DNA from: Verrucomicrobia bacterium UBA7008
Lineage (GTDB): Bacteria > Verrucomicrobiota > Kiritimatiellia > RFP12 > UBA1067
Reading direction: 5' to 3'
Assembly (NCBI GenBank): GCA_002449695.1
Contig: DJXI01000025.1
Span: 1 to 5,006 of the forward strand
DNA: 5,006 bases
Below, in pieces: positions 1 to 5,006 of this stretch; positions within the stretch are counted from its first letter, which is position 1; every line of letters begins with the position of its first letter. The position numbers and the translations under genes are program-made. The notes below the pieces were generated by a model. The model worked only from the letters and a program-made list of their open reading frames with translations. It ran no database searches and was not told the origin of the DNA.

Positions 1-692
1 ACCGCGATCATCTGGTTCTTCGCGTCGCGAACAACCTCGACCTCGAGCTCCTCCCAGTTGAGGATCGACTCCTCGATGAGGCACTGGTGCGTGAGCGAGG
101 CGTCGAGTCCGCGAGCGCAGATCGTCTGCAGCTCCTCGTCGTTGTAGCAGAAGCCGCCGCCGGCTCCGCCCATCGTGTACGCGGGACGGACGACGACCGG
201 GTAGCCGATCGTGTCGTGGACGAGGTTGAGAGCCGCCTCCACGGAGTGGACGATGCCAGACTTCGGCGTCTCGATGCCGAGCTTCTGCATCGTCTCCTTG
301 AAGATCTCGCGGTCCTCGCCGCGCTCGATGGCGCCGAGGTTGACGCCGATGACCTTCACGCCGTACTTGTCGAGGATGCCCTTCTTCGCGAGCTCCATGG
401 AAAGATTGAGGCCCGTCTGCCCGCCGAGGTTCGGCAAAATGGCATCGGGCCTCTCCTTCTCGATTATCTGCTCGAGACGCGCCTCGTTGAGCGGCTCGAT
501 GTACGTGGCGTCCGCCATCACCGGGTCCGTCATGATTGTCGCGGGGTTCGAGTTCACCAGGACGACCTTGTATCCGCAGGCCCTCAGGGCCTTGCACGCC
601 TGCGTTCCGGAATAGTCGAATTCGCAAGCCTGCCCGATAACAATGGGACCGGAGCCGATGATAAGGACCTTGTCAATGTCCGCTCGCTTCAT
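1..692 (-). CDS. carB: Carbamoyl-phosphate synthase large subunit, N-terminal part (runs off the left edge)
   Basis: CarB makes carbamoyl phosphate from bicarbonate, two ATP and ammonia delivered by the CarA glutaminase, for cytoplasmic pyrimidine and arginine synthesis. About 230 codons are visible, where the family usually has about 1,070. What is present is the pre-ATP-grasp domain and the start of the first ATP-grasp (carboxyphosphate) domain. Residues 12-27 read IGSGPIVIGQACEFDY, then NSNPATIMTDP at 48-57 and LGGQTGLN at 89-96. The family ATP-binding signature at 164-178 (YPVVVRP...MGGAG) is intact. Arg128, Arg169 and Glu215 occupy the places of E. coli nucleotide-binding residues Arg129, Arg169 and Glu215. 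The ATG at 692 is preceded by AAAGG (705-701) at 8-nt spacing. The reading frame is open to position 1. carA does not precede it: the upstream gene is rsmE, 117 nt away. The gap holds a promoter, so carB is probably transcribed on its own, possibly with read-through. Identification is secure; only the 3' part is unseen. Confidence 0.97.
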   Translation of the reverse strand, partial: MKRADIDKVLIIGSGPIVIGQACEFDYSGTQACKALRACGYKVVLVNSNPATIMTDPVMADATYIEPLNEARLEQIIEKERPDAILPNLGGQTGLNLSMELAKKGILDKYGVKVIGVNLGAIERGEDREIFKETMQKLGIETPKSGIVHSVEAALNLVHDTIGYPVVVRPAYTMGGAGGGFCYNDEELQTICARGLDASLTHQCLIEESILNWEELEVEVVRDAKNQMIA

Positions 693-700
693 ACCAACTG

Positions 701-715
701 CCTTTCAATTTGAAA
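701..715 (-). promoter_or_regulatory. AT-rich palindrome overlapping the carB ribosome binding site
   Basis: TTTCAATTTGAAA (703-715) is a perfect 13-bp inverted repeat with a central T, in an otherwise GC-rich region. On the carB strand its right arm runs straight into the Shine-Dalgarno (GAAAGG, 706-701). In RNA it could form a 5-bp stem (TTTCA/TGAAA) with a 3-nt loop, partly covering the ribosome site. In DNA it could be an operator just downstream of the predicted start near 730. The stem is weak and AT-only except for one pair, so either role is a guess. Confidence 0.3.
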
Positions 716-736
716 ATGATTTGCAATCGGGCGGAT

Positions 737-745
737 ATTATACCA
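737..745 (-). promoter_or_regulatory. carB promoter, extended -10 type
   Basis: On the minus strand 745-737 reads TGGTATAAT, a perfect TATAAT with the TGN extension of extended -10 sigma-70 promoters. At 17-19 nt spacing I see no good -35 hexamer, as is common for this class. Counting the last T of TATAAT as -7 puts the start near 730 and gives a leader of about 38 nt that contains the Shine-Dalgarno. The flanking 11-mer TTTGGTATAAT is identical to that of the transporter promoter at 2765-2755. Confidence 0.75.
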
Positions 746-809
746 AAACCGCGGCGGCTGTGGACGGGAAAATGCGCGGAAAGCACACGCCGAACGGCGG
801 AAACATCCG

Positions 810-1547
810 TCAGGGCCGCGCCTGCATTGCCGCGGCTATCGCGCCGAGGGCGAATATGGCGGCAGTCTCCGCCCTCAGGACGGTCGGCCCGAGGCTGACA
901 GGGTGCGCCACCTTGAGGAGCTCCGCAAGCTCCTCTGGCGTGAAGTCGCCCTCCGGCCCGACGAATACCGCCGCACCGCCCTCCTTCGCGGCGCATTCGC
1001 CGCGCCGCAGCGCGAACTCAGCGAGGATCGGACGCGCCGGCGGCTCGACAAGCGCGCCGACGAAGCACGTCGTCCCGGCGACAAGCGCAAGCGACTCCCG
1101 AAACGAGACGGGCGCGAGCACATCGGGTATCCACCTTGCGTCGGACTGGCGCGCCGCATCCTCCGCGATTCGCGTCCAGCGCTCGCGCTTCGCCTCGCGT
1201 TCGCCGTGCGCGATGCGCACGATCGTGCGATCGGAGATGACTGGCACTATGCGGCTTGCGCCGAGCTCAGTCGCCTTCTCTATCGTCCAGTCCCAGCGCG
1301 ATCCCTTCGTGACGCACGCGAAAAGCGTCAGCGGCGGATGCGCCGCGCCCGCTTCGCGGCAGATCGCGCCGACGGCCGAGAGCACCCCGCCCGAATGCGC
1401 GTAGACGCGCCATGCGCCCTTTCCGTCGAACAGCTCGAAGCGCTCGCCCTCCTCGGGGCGAAGCACCTTCAGATGGCGCGCCGCGTCCTTCGGCAGCGCA
1501 GGCGCGTCCGATTCGAGCATTGTTGTATCGACAAGCAGTCTGTGCAT
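810..1547 (-). CDS. rsmE: 16S rRNA m3U1498 methyltransferase RsmE
   Basis: RsmE uses S-adenosylmethionine to methylate N3 of U1498 (E. coli numbering) of 16S rRNA in the assembled 30S subunit, in the decoding region. The 245 residues match the usual length (E. coli 243). The N-terminal PUA-like domain includes HLKVLR at 25-30. The C-terminal SPOUT trefoil-knot domain starts near 72 and carries TELG at 93-96, ARQS at 132-135, the cofactor-binding GPEGDFTPEE at 197-206, and SLGPTVLRAETA at 218-229, the family's strongest signature. The ATG is preceded by AGGGGA (1559-1554) with 6-nt spacing, inside the 13-nt gap after the transporter stop codon. The two genes are therefore probably cotranscribed, with translation closely linked. 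The partner is unusual, since rsmE is often found beside prmA. No terminator with a U-run follows it, so transcription may continue into carB. Family identity is very likely; the exact target base is inferred from the family. Confidence 0.95.
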   Translation of the reverse strand: MHRLLVDTTMLESDAPALPKDAARHLKVLRPEEGERFELFDGKGAWRVYAHSGGVLSAVGAICREAGAAHPPLTLFACVTKGSRWDWTIEKATELGASRIVPVISDRTIVRIAHGEREAKRERWTRIAEDAARQSDARWIPDVLAPVSFRESLALVAGTTCFVGALVEPPARPILAEFALRRGECAAKEGGAAVFVGPEGDFTPEELAELLKVAHPVSLGPTVLRAETAAIFALGAIAAAMQARP

Positions 1548-1560
1548 CGAAAATCCCCTG

Positions 1561-2730
1561 TCAGTCGTCGGCGAGATGCAGAAAAAGGCAGACGAGGATC
1601 AAAACGGCGAATATGCCGAGCGCGAGGGAAAGACTTGTCGCGTCTGCGACTTGCCCGATCATCGGCGGCCACACGAAATAGCCGAGAAAGCCCATCGAGC
1701 CGACAAACGTGATCGCCGAGCCCGCCGGCATCGACTTTGTGCGGTTCGCCTTTGAATAGAGTATCGGGACGAGCGCGGAGATTCCATAGCCCGCGACCGC
1801 ATATCCCGCCGTCGCCAATAGATGGAGCGGAAGGCCAGAGAGCCCGAGGAACGGAGAGAGCAGCGCAACCGCGAGACCCGACGCGACAAGGGCGCTGTGG
1901 ACGCGAAAGACGCGGACTCCGCCGAAGCGGTTCACGAAACTGTCAGTCACGAAGCGCCCGAGCGTCATCATCGCGGCGACGGCGCAGAAGCCCCACTTGA
2001 CGCGCCCCCCGACGGCGCCCAGCGAATCGCGGTAGAACACGCCCACCCAGTCGCTGATCGACCCCTCGCACCCCATGACGACGAGAGCCGCGACGCCTAT
2101 GAGGAAAAGCGGCATGTCGGGGCGGCGGAATCCTTCGCCCTTCTCCTTCCTCGAGACGTCGTTATCCTTCGGAAGGCACGGGAAGAACGCCAGGTGCGCG
2201 ACAACGGCCACCGCGATGACGCCGAGGAACCGGTATTCAACCGGGACGCACCACGAAGCCGTGACGAGCGCGAGCAGCCCGCCCGCGAGGCACAGCAGGC
2301 TGAACATCGCGTGGAACGAGTTCATTATCGTGCAGCCCGCCCGCCTCTCGACGATGCCGCCCTGCGTGTTCACCGATATGTTGAAGATGTTGCCGGTCCC
2401 GCCGAGCGCGGCGATCGCCACGCACCAGAACGGAACCGGCGCGCGGAAGAAGAAGCAGGCCGCCATGCCGAGCGCGGCGCAGAGATAGACGGAAGCCGCG
2501 AGGACGAGGCAGCGGCGGCTTCCGAGGCGCGTCACGACCGCGCTCGCGAACGTGAAGCTCACGAGATTGCCGACGGGCCCCGAGAGCAGGAGCCACCCCT
2601 GCTGGGAGTCGGTAAGCCCAAGAAGCGCCTTCATGTCGTCTATCGACGACCCCCAGGTCGCGCATATGAGACCGAGGACCGCGAAATACGCGGCCACCGC
2701 TATGCGCTCTCGTGACCATGCAACCATCAC
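1561..2730 (-). CDS. MFS transporter, YbjJ-like, substrate unknown
   Basis: This is an inner-membrane major facilitator protein of 389 residues. Hydrophobic stretches fit 12 membrane helices (about 10-27, 44-62, 74-94, 100-117, 140-158, 168-186, 207-222, 245-262, 273-294, 302-324, 336-356, 366-386). A charged cytoplasmic loop at 187-206 separates the two six-helix halves. Loop 2-3 has VTRLGSRR (66-73), a degenerate MFS motif A; the matching loop 8-9 has GRFVTDSFVNRFG (258-270). The stretch NISVNTQGG (117-125), then VERR and NSFHAMFS (137-144), and SISDWVGVFYRD (224-235), resembles the E. coli YbjJ branch, whose substrate is unknown. Cations, sugars and drugs all remain possible. The frame starts with GTG at 2730, directly followed by ATG at 2727. 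The nearest Shine-Dalgarno (AGGGAG, 2747-2742) favours the GTG (11 nt) over the ATG (14 nt). It is the first gene of a unit with rsmE and diverges from the lipoprotein gene. Confidence 0.88.
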   Translation of the reverse strand: MMVAWSRERIAVAAYFAVLGLICATWGSSIDDMKALLGLTDSQQGWLLLSGPVGNLVSFTFASAVVTRLGSRRCLVLAASVYLCAALGMAACFFFRAPVPFWCVAIAALGGTGNIFNISVNTQGGIVERRAGCTIMNSFHAMFSLLCLAGGLLALVTASWCVPVEYRFLGVIAVAVVAHLAFFPCLPKDNDVSRKEKGEGFRRPDMPLFLIGVAALVVMGCEGSISDWVGVFYRDSLGAVGGRVKWGFCAVAAMMTLGRFVTDSFVNRFGGVRVFRVHSALVASGLAVALLSPFLGLSGLPLHLLATAGYAVAGYGISALVPILYSKANRTKSMPAGSAITFVGSMGFLGYFVWPPMIGQVADATSLSLALGIFAVLILVCLFLHLADD

Positions 2731-2741
2731 TACAACAGTTT

Positions 2742-2747
2742 CTCCCT
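2742..2747 (-). promoter_or_regulatory. Shine-Dalgarno of the MFS gene, bears on the GTG/ATG start
   Basis: AGGGAG (2747-2742) lies 11 nt before GTG 2730 and 14 nt before ATG 2727. Both distances are long, but GTG is nearer the usual range. From the predicted transcription start near 2748 this site sits at the very 5' end of the mRNA, giving a leader of only about 18-21 nt. The two starts differ by a single residue. Confidence 0.55.
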
Positions 2748-2754
2748 GCCGCAG

Positions 2755-2763
2755 ATTATACCA
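2755..2763 (-). promoter_or_regulatory. Promoter of the MFS-rsmE unit, extended -10 type
   Basis: Minus strand 2763-2755 reads TGGTATAAT: perfect TATAAT plus the TGN extension. No convincing -35 hexamer is seen at 16-19 nt. The predicted start is near 2748, giving a leader of about 18 nt to the GTG. The 11-mer 2765-2755 (TTTGGTATAAT) is the same as at carB. It is divergent from, and about 44 bp from, the -35 of the lipoprotein promoter. Confidence 0.75.
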
Positions 2764-2806
2764 AATCCCGGCGCCGAAGTGGGCGAACGCCGCATGGCGA
2801 ATCCCG

Positions 2807-2836
2807 TTGACCGCGCACAGAACAATAAGATATAAT
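2807..2836 (+). promoter_or_regulatory. Sigma-70 promoter of the lipoprotein gene, predicted leaderless
   Basis: TTGACC (2807-2812, five of six consensus bases) is followed by an 18-nt spacer and a perfect TATAAT (2831-2836). Exactly 6 nt separate TATAAT from the ATG at 2843. With the final T as -7, +1 is the A of the ATG. No Shine-Dalgarno fits in the 6 nt (TAATGC), and an in-frame TAA at 2837-2839 excludes a more upstream start. Confidence 0.82.
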
Positions 2837-2842
2837 TAATGC

Positions 2843-3781
2843 ATGAACCGTTCTTCCGGGTTTTTAGCTCTGTCCGCCGCGCTGGCGTTGGTTGGCGGCT
2901 GCCGCGTTCTCGAAACGGGCTACGGCGACGACAATGCAGTCGTCCGCGCCTCTGCAGACGCCGTTTCCACCGCGACCGGCGCCGCGAAGTCGACCGTGGC
3001 GTGGGCGGGGGCGAAGGTCCTCTCCTTCGGAGACGACCTGACCCCGGACAGACACGAGCACTTCATCGCCGTCGGCGAGCTCGCAGCCGCCGCATACCGC
3101 AACCATCCGGACCTTCCGGCGGGATACAGGGCGCTCACGTCCGAAGAGTTCGCGCACATTGACCTTGCGCCGGGCCGTTTCCGCTACGAGCCGGACACCG
3201 GCTTCGTCGAGGACAGCGACAATGCGGGGTTCGGCGCGCGCCTCTGCAGAAAGGAAGACGGCGGCACGGTGGCCGTCGCGTTCCGCGGGTCGAACGCGCC
3301 CGGGGAAGACGAGCACTGGATGCAGGACTGGGTCGTAGACGCGCATCAGGGCGGCGGCGGAACGCCGAAGCAGTATCTCTACGGCGCAGAGATGCTCTCC
3401 TCCGTCAGGCGCGCCTTCCCCGACGCGGAGCTCGTCGTCTCCGGCCATTCCCTCGGCGGCGGCATAGCGGCGTACGCGACGATGATGCTGCAGAACCCTG
3501 GCCGCCTCGCGTGCGCGACCTACAATGCGGCCGGGATATCGAGCATAACGCTGCTCTCTCTTCCGAAGGAAGCAGTGGAGAGGACCGCCGGCCTCGTCAC
3601 GAACATAAGGAGCAAGGGCGATCCCGTCTCAGCGATTCCCGGAACTCAGCTCGTCGGCGAGATATTCGAGGTCGACAACCTGCGATTCGCGAACCACTCG
3701 ATCGACGGTCTTCTCATCGACATGCGCCGCCGTGCCGAAGGCCGCAGGGCCGGATGGCTGCGCGACCTCTTCGACGACTGA
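2843..3781 (+). CDS. Lipoprotein, class-3-lipase-like alpha/beta-hydrolase
   Basis: This is a predicted secreted, lipid-anchored hydrolase, probably a lipase or phospholipase acting in the cell envelope. The 312-residue protein opens with a lipoprotein signal peptide: Arg3, a hydrophobic core at 7-17, and lipobox VGGC with the modified cysteine at 20. An Ala/Ser/Thr-rich linker runs to about 60. The hydrolase domain shows VAFRGS (145-150), the oxyanion-region motif of class 3 lipases, and the nucleophile elbow GHSLGG (201-206) with Ser203. Asp260 (in SKGDPVS) and His285 (in ANHSIDG) are well placed to complete the triad. These positions come from motif matching, and the substrate cannot be told. 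The C-terminus is basic and Arg-rich (295-307). The start is firm: an in-frame TAA lies 6 nt upstream, and the signal peptide needs this ATG. There is no Shine-Dalgarno. It is 55 nt ahead of dinB on the same strand, with no evident terminator between, but a functional link is not implied. Confidence 0.88.
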   Translation: MNRSSGFLALSAALALVGGCRVLETGYGDDNAVVRASADAVSTATGAAKSTVAWAGAKVLSFGDDLTPDRHEHFIAVGELAAAAYRNHPDLPAGYRALTSEEFAHIDLAPGRFRYEPDTGFVEDSDNAGFGARLCRKEDGGTVAVAFRGSNAPGEDEHWMQDWVVDAHQGGGGTPKQYLYGAEMLSSVRRAFPDAELVVSGHSLGGGIAAYATMMLQNPGRLACATYNAAGISSITLLSLPKEAVERTAGLVTNIRSKGDPVSAIPGTQLVGEIFEVDNLRFANHSIDGLLIDMRRRAEGRRAGWLRDLFDD

Positions 3782-3819
3782 CGACACACTCGTCCGAACT
3801 GAAATGGCCTCAGTCGCAT

Positions 3820-3830
3820 TATGCTATAAT
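3820..3830 (+). promoter_or_regulatory. dinB promoter, extended -10, predicted leaderless
   Basis: TATGCTATAAT (3820-3830) is a full TRTGN extension joined to a perfect TATAAT (3825-3830). Exactly 6 nt (CGTCGC) separate it from the ATG at 3837, so the predicted +1 is the A of the ATG. No -35 stands out (CTGAAA at 3799-3804 would give a 20-nt spacer), and there is no Shine-Dalgarno. I see no palindromic LexA-type box around it. Confidence 0.78.
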
Positions 3831-3836
3831 CGTCGC

Positions 3837-5006
3837 ATGGCCGTGATCCTGCATGTCGACATGGACGCGTTCTTCGCGTCGGTGGAGCTCCTGTCGCACC
3901 CCGAGTGGCGCGGGAAGCCGCTCGTCGTCGGCTCGGGGCCGCACGAGCGCGGAGTTGTGTCGACGTGTTCCTACGAGGCGCGGAAGTTCGGGATCCGCAG
4001 CGCCATGCCGTCGAGAACCGCGTACCAGCTATGCCCGCACGCGATTTTCGTAAGGCCCCACATGGAGGCGTACCAGGAGGTCTCGGACAGGGCGTTCGAG
4101 GTGTTTTCGCACTACACGCCGTATGTCGAGGGAGTCTCGGTTGACGAGGCGTTCCTCGACATAACGGGCTCGCTACACCTCTACGGCGCGCGCGGCGCAT
4201 CTGCCGCGGAGCGCGCGACGGCGCTCGGCGAGGCGCTCAGGGCGGAGATACGCCGCGTCTGCGGAGTGACGTGCTCCGTCGGCATCGCGCCGAACAGGCT
4301 CCTCGCGAAAATCGGCTCCGAGCAGAACAAGCCGGACGGCTTCACGCTAATGCCGTTCGAGCCCGGCGAAATCGCGGCGTTTCTGCGCGACAAGCCGATA
4401 GGCATCCTCTGGGGCGCAGGGAAGAAGACGGTCGAATCGCTCAAGCCCTACGGCATCGCGACATGCGGCGACCTGCAGCGTCTCGGCCGCGGAAGTCCGC
4501 TCGTCTCTGACGATCTCATAGACATGGCGTTCGGGATTTCCGACGACAAGGTGTACTGGGAGCCGGGCGAGGAAAAGTCGGTGTCGCGCGAGCACACCTT
4601 CGACGAGGACACCTACGACCGCGCGACGGTGCGAGAGACGCTGCTCGAACTCGTGACGGACGTGGGGCGTCGCTTCCGGCGCGCGACGAGGTGGGCGAAG
4701 ACCGCGAAGATCAAGGTGCGCGACGCGGACTTCAACACGATCACGAGGCAGGCGCCCTTCGCGCATCCGGCGCGCGACGACATCGCCTTCCGAGAGGCGG
4801 CGCTCGCGCTCTTCGACCGAGAATGGCCCGCGGGCCGCAAGCCGAAGACGATACGTCTCATCGGCTTTGGCGTGACGAACATCCAGGACTCGCCCGGCGA
4901 CGACGAGCCGTCGCTTTTCGCAAACCCCGAAGACGAGACGCGGAAAAAGCGCGAGCGCCTTGCGGAAACACTCGACAACCTCAGGGAAAAAGGATTGCTT
5001 TCCTGA
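3837..5006 (+). CDS. dinB: DNA polymerase IV (Y-family translesion polymerase)
   Basis: DinB is a low-fidelity, non-proofreading polymerase that copies past damaged template bases. The 389-residue protein is complete. It opens with HVDMDAFFASVE (6-17): Asp8 is a metal ligand and Phe13 the likely steric gate against ribonucleotides. SVDEAFLD (101-108) supplies Asp103 and Glu104, at the same numbers as in E. coli. The fingers carry YEARKFGIRSAMP (46-58); SVGIAPNRLLAKIGSEQNKPDG (147-168) ends the palm. A thumb with a helix-hairpin-helix-like stretch (187-212) and a little-finger domain (about 245-349, opening SVSREHTF) follow. EPSLF (357-361) resembles a sliding-clamp motif (QLSLF-like) with Glu for Gln, then comes a charged tail. 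E. coli DinB is 351 residues; the extra length is this tail. ATG 3837 is chosen because it gives the family N-terminus and sits 6 nt after TATAAT. In-frame ATG 3804 and GTG 3732 would add 11 and 35 unrelated residues across the promoter. Read-through from the lipoprotein gene is possible. Confidence 0.96.
   Translation: MAVILHVDMDAFFASVELLSHPEWRGKPLVVGSGPHERGVVSTCSYEARKFGIRSAMPSRTAYQLCPHAIFVRPHMEAYQEVSDRAFEVFSHYTPYVEGVSVDEAFLDITGSLHLYGARGASAAERATALGEALRAEIRRVCGVTCSVGIAPNRLLAKIGSEQNKPDGFTLMPFEPGEIAAFLRDKPIGILWGAGKKTVESLKPYGIATCGDLQRLGRGSPLVSDDLIDMAFGISDDKVYWEPGEEKSVSREHTFDEDTYDRATVRETLLELVTDVGRRFRRATRWAKTAKIKVRDADFNTITRQAPFAHPARDDIAFREAALALFDREWPAGRKPKTIRLIGFGVTNIQDSPGDDEPSLFANPEDETRKKRERLAETLDNLREKGLLS

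Noticed and set aside
87..713. Long plus-strand open frames opposite carB (87-713, 211-615) and opposite rsmE (643-1404, 903-1712).
   Set aside because: They are antisense to strongly recognised genes and give low-complexity Arg/Ala/Ser-rich translations with no family resemblance, as expected in GC-rich DNA.
788..799. Inverted repeat CGCCG-AA-CGGCG after rsmE, a possible terminator.
   Set aside because: The stem is only 4-5 bp with a very tight loop, and no U-run follows on the minus strand, so intrinsic termination is not supported.
1822..2715. A 297-codon plus-strand open frame opposite the transporter gene.
   Set aside because: Its product is almost wholly Arg, Glu, Ala and Asp with no domain, while the opposite strand encodes a clear 12-helix transporter.
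2864..3448. A 194-codon minus-strand open frame opposite the lipoprotein gene.
   Set aside because: It has no recognisable domain and lies against a gene with a signal peptide, a lipobox and catalytic motifs.
3780..3794. Inverted repeat GACGA-CACAC-TCGTC just after the lipoprotein stop codon, a possible terminator.
   Set aside because: The stem is 5 bp and is followed by CGAACTG rather than a T-run.
3795..3812. CGAAC at 3795-3799 as half of a Bacillus-type LexA box before dinB.
   Set aside because: The matching GTTCG half is absent at the required spacing, so there is only a five-base half-site.
3732..3836. Upstream in-frame starts for dinB (GTG 3732, ATG 3804).
   Set aside because: They would add residues unlike any Pol IV N-terminus; the first would overlap the lipoprotein gene and both would run through the -10 box. 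ATG 3837 gives the standard family start.

Overview
The window is a compact stretch of GC-rich bacterial chromosome, over 60% GC by eye (not computed), with almost no non-coding DNA. It holds five protein genes. I see no mobile element, RNA gene, CRISPR array or long repeat. A lipoprotein signal peptide and an E. coli-like set of housekeeping families point to a Gram-negative bacterium. The phylum cannot be fixed from these genes. A PVC-group bacterium (Kiritimatiellota or Lentisphaerota) is only a weak guess.

Minus strand, read from right to left. A YbjJ-like major facilitator transporter (2730-1561) is followed 13 nt later by rsmE (1547-810), the 16S rRNA m3U1498 methyltransferase. The spacing marks them as one transcription unit. 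After a 117-nt gap comes carB (692 down to the left edge), the large subunit of carbamoyl-phosphate synthetase. Only its first ~230 codons are present. carB has its own promoter, and no carA lies upstream of it. All three genes have a recognisable Shine-Dalgarno sequence.

Plus strand. Diverging from the transporter across a 112-nt intergenic region is a gene for a lipoprotein of the class-3-lipase-like alpha/beta-hydrolase type (2843-3781). It is followed after 55 nt by dinB (3837-5006), DNA polymerase IV, whose stop codon is the last triplet of the window.

The most notable pattern is in the starts. Every inferred transcription unit has a perfect TATAAT. In both plus-strand genes TATAAT ends exactly 6 nt before the ATG, so the predicted transcription start is the A of the ATG itself. 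Neither gene has a Shine-Dalgarno sequence, so both are predicted to make leaderless mRNAs. The minus-strand promoters share an identical 11-mer TTTGGTATAAT (extended -10) and give short leaders carrying Shine-Dalgarno sequences. Two modes of translation initiation therefore seem to sit side by side. The genes themselves are ordinary families and do not form an obvious new system.
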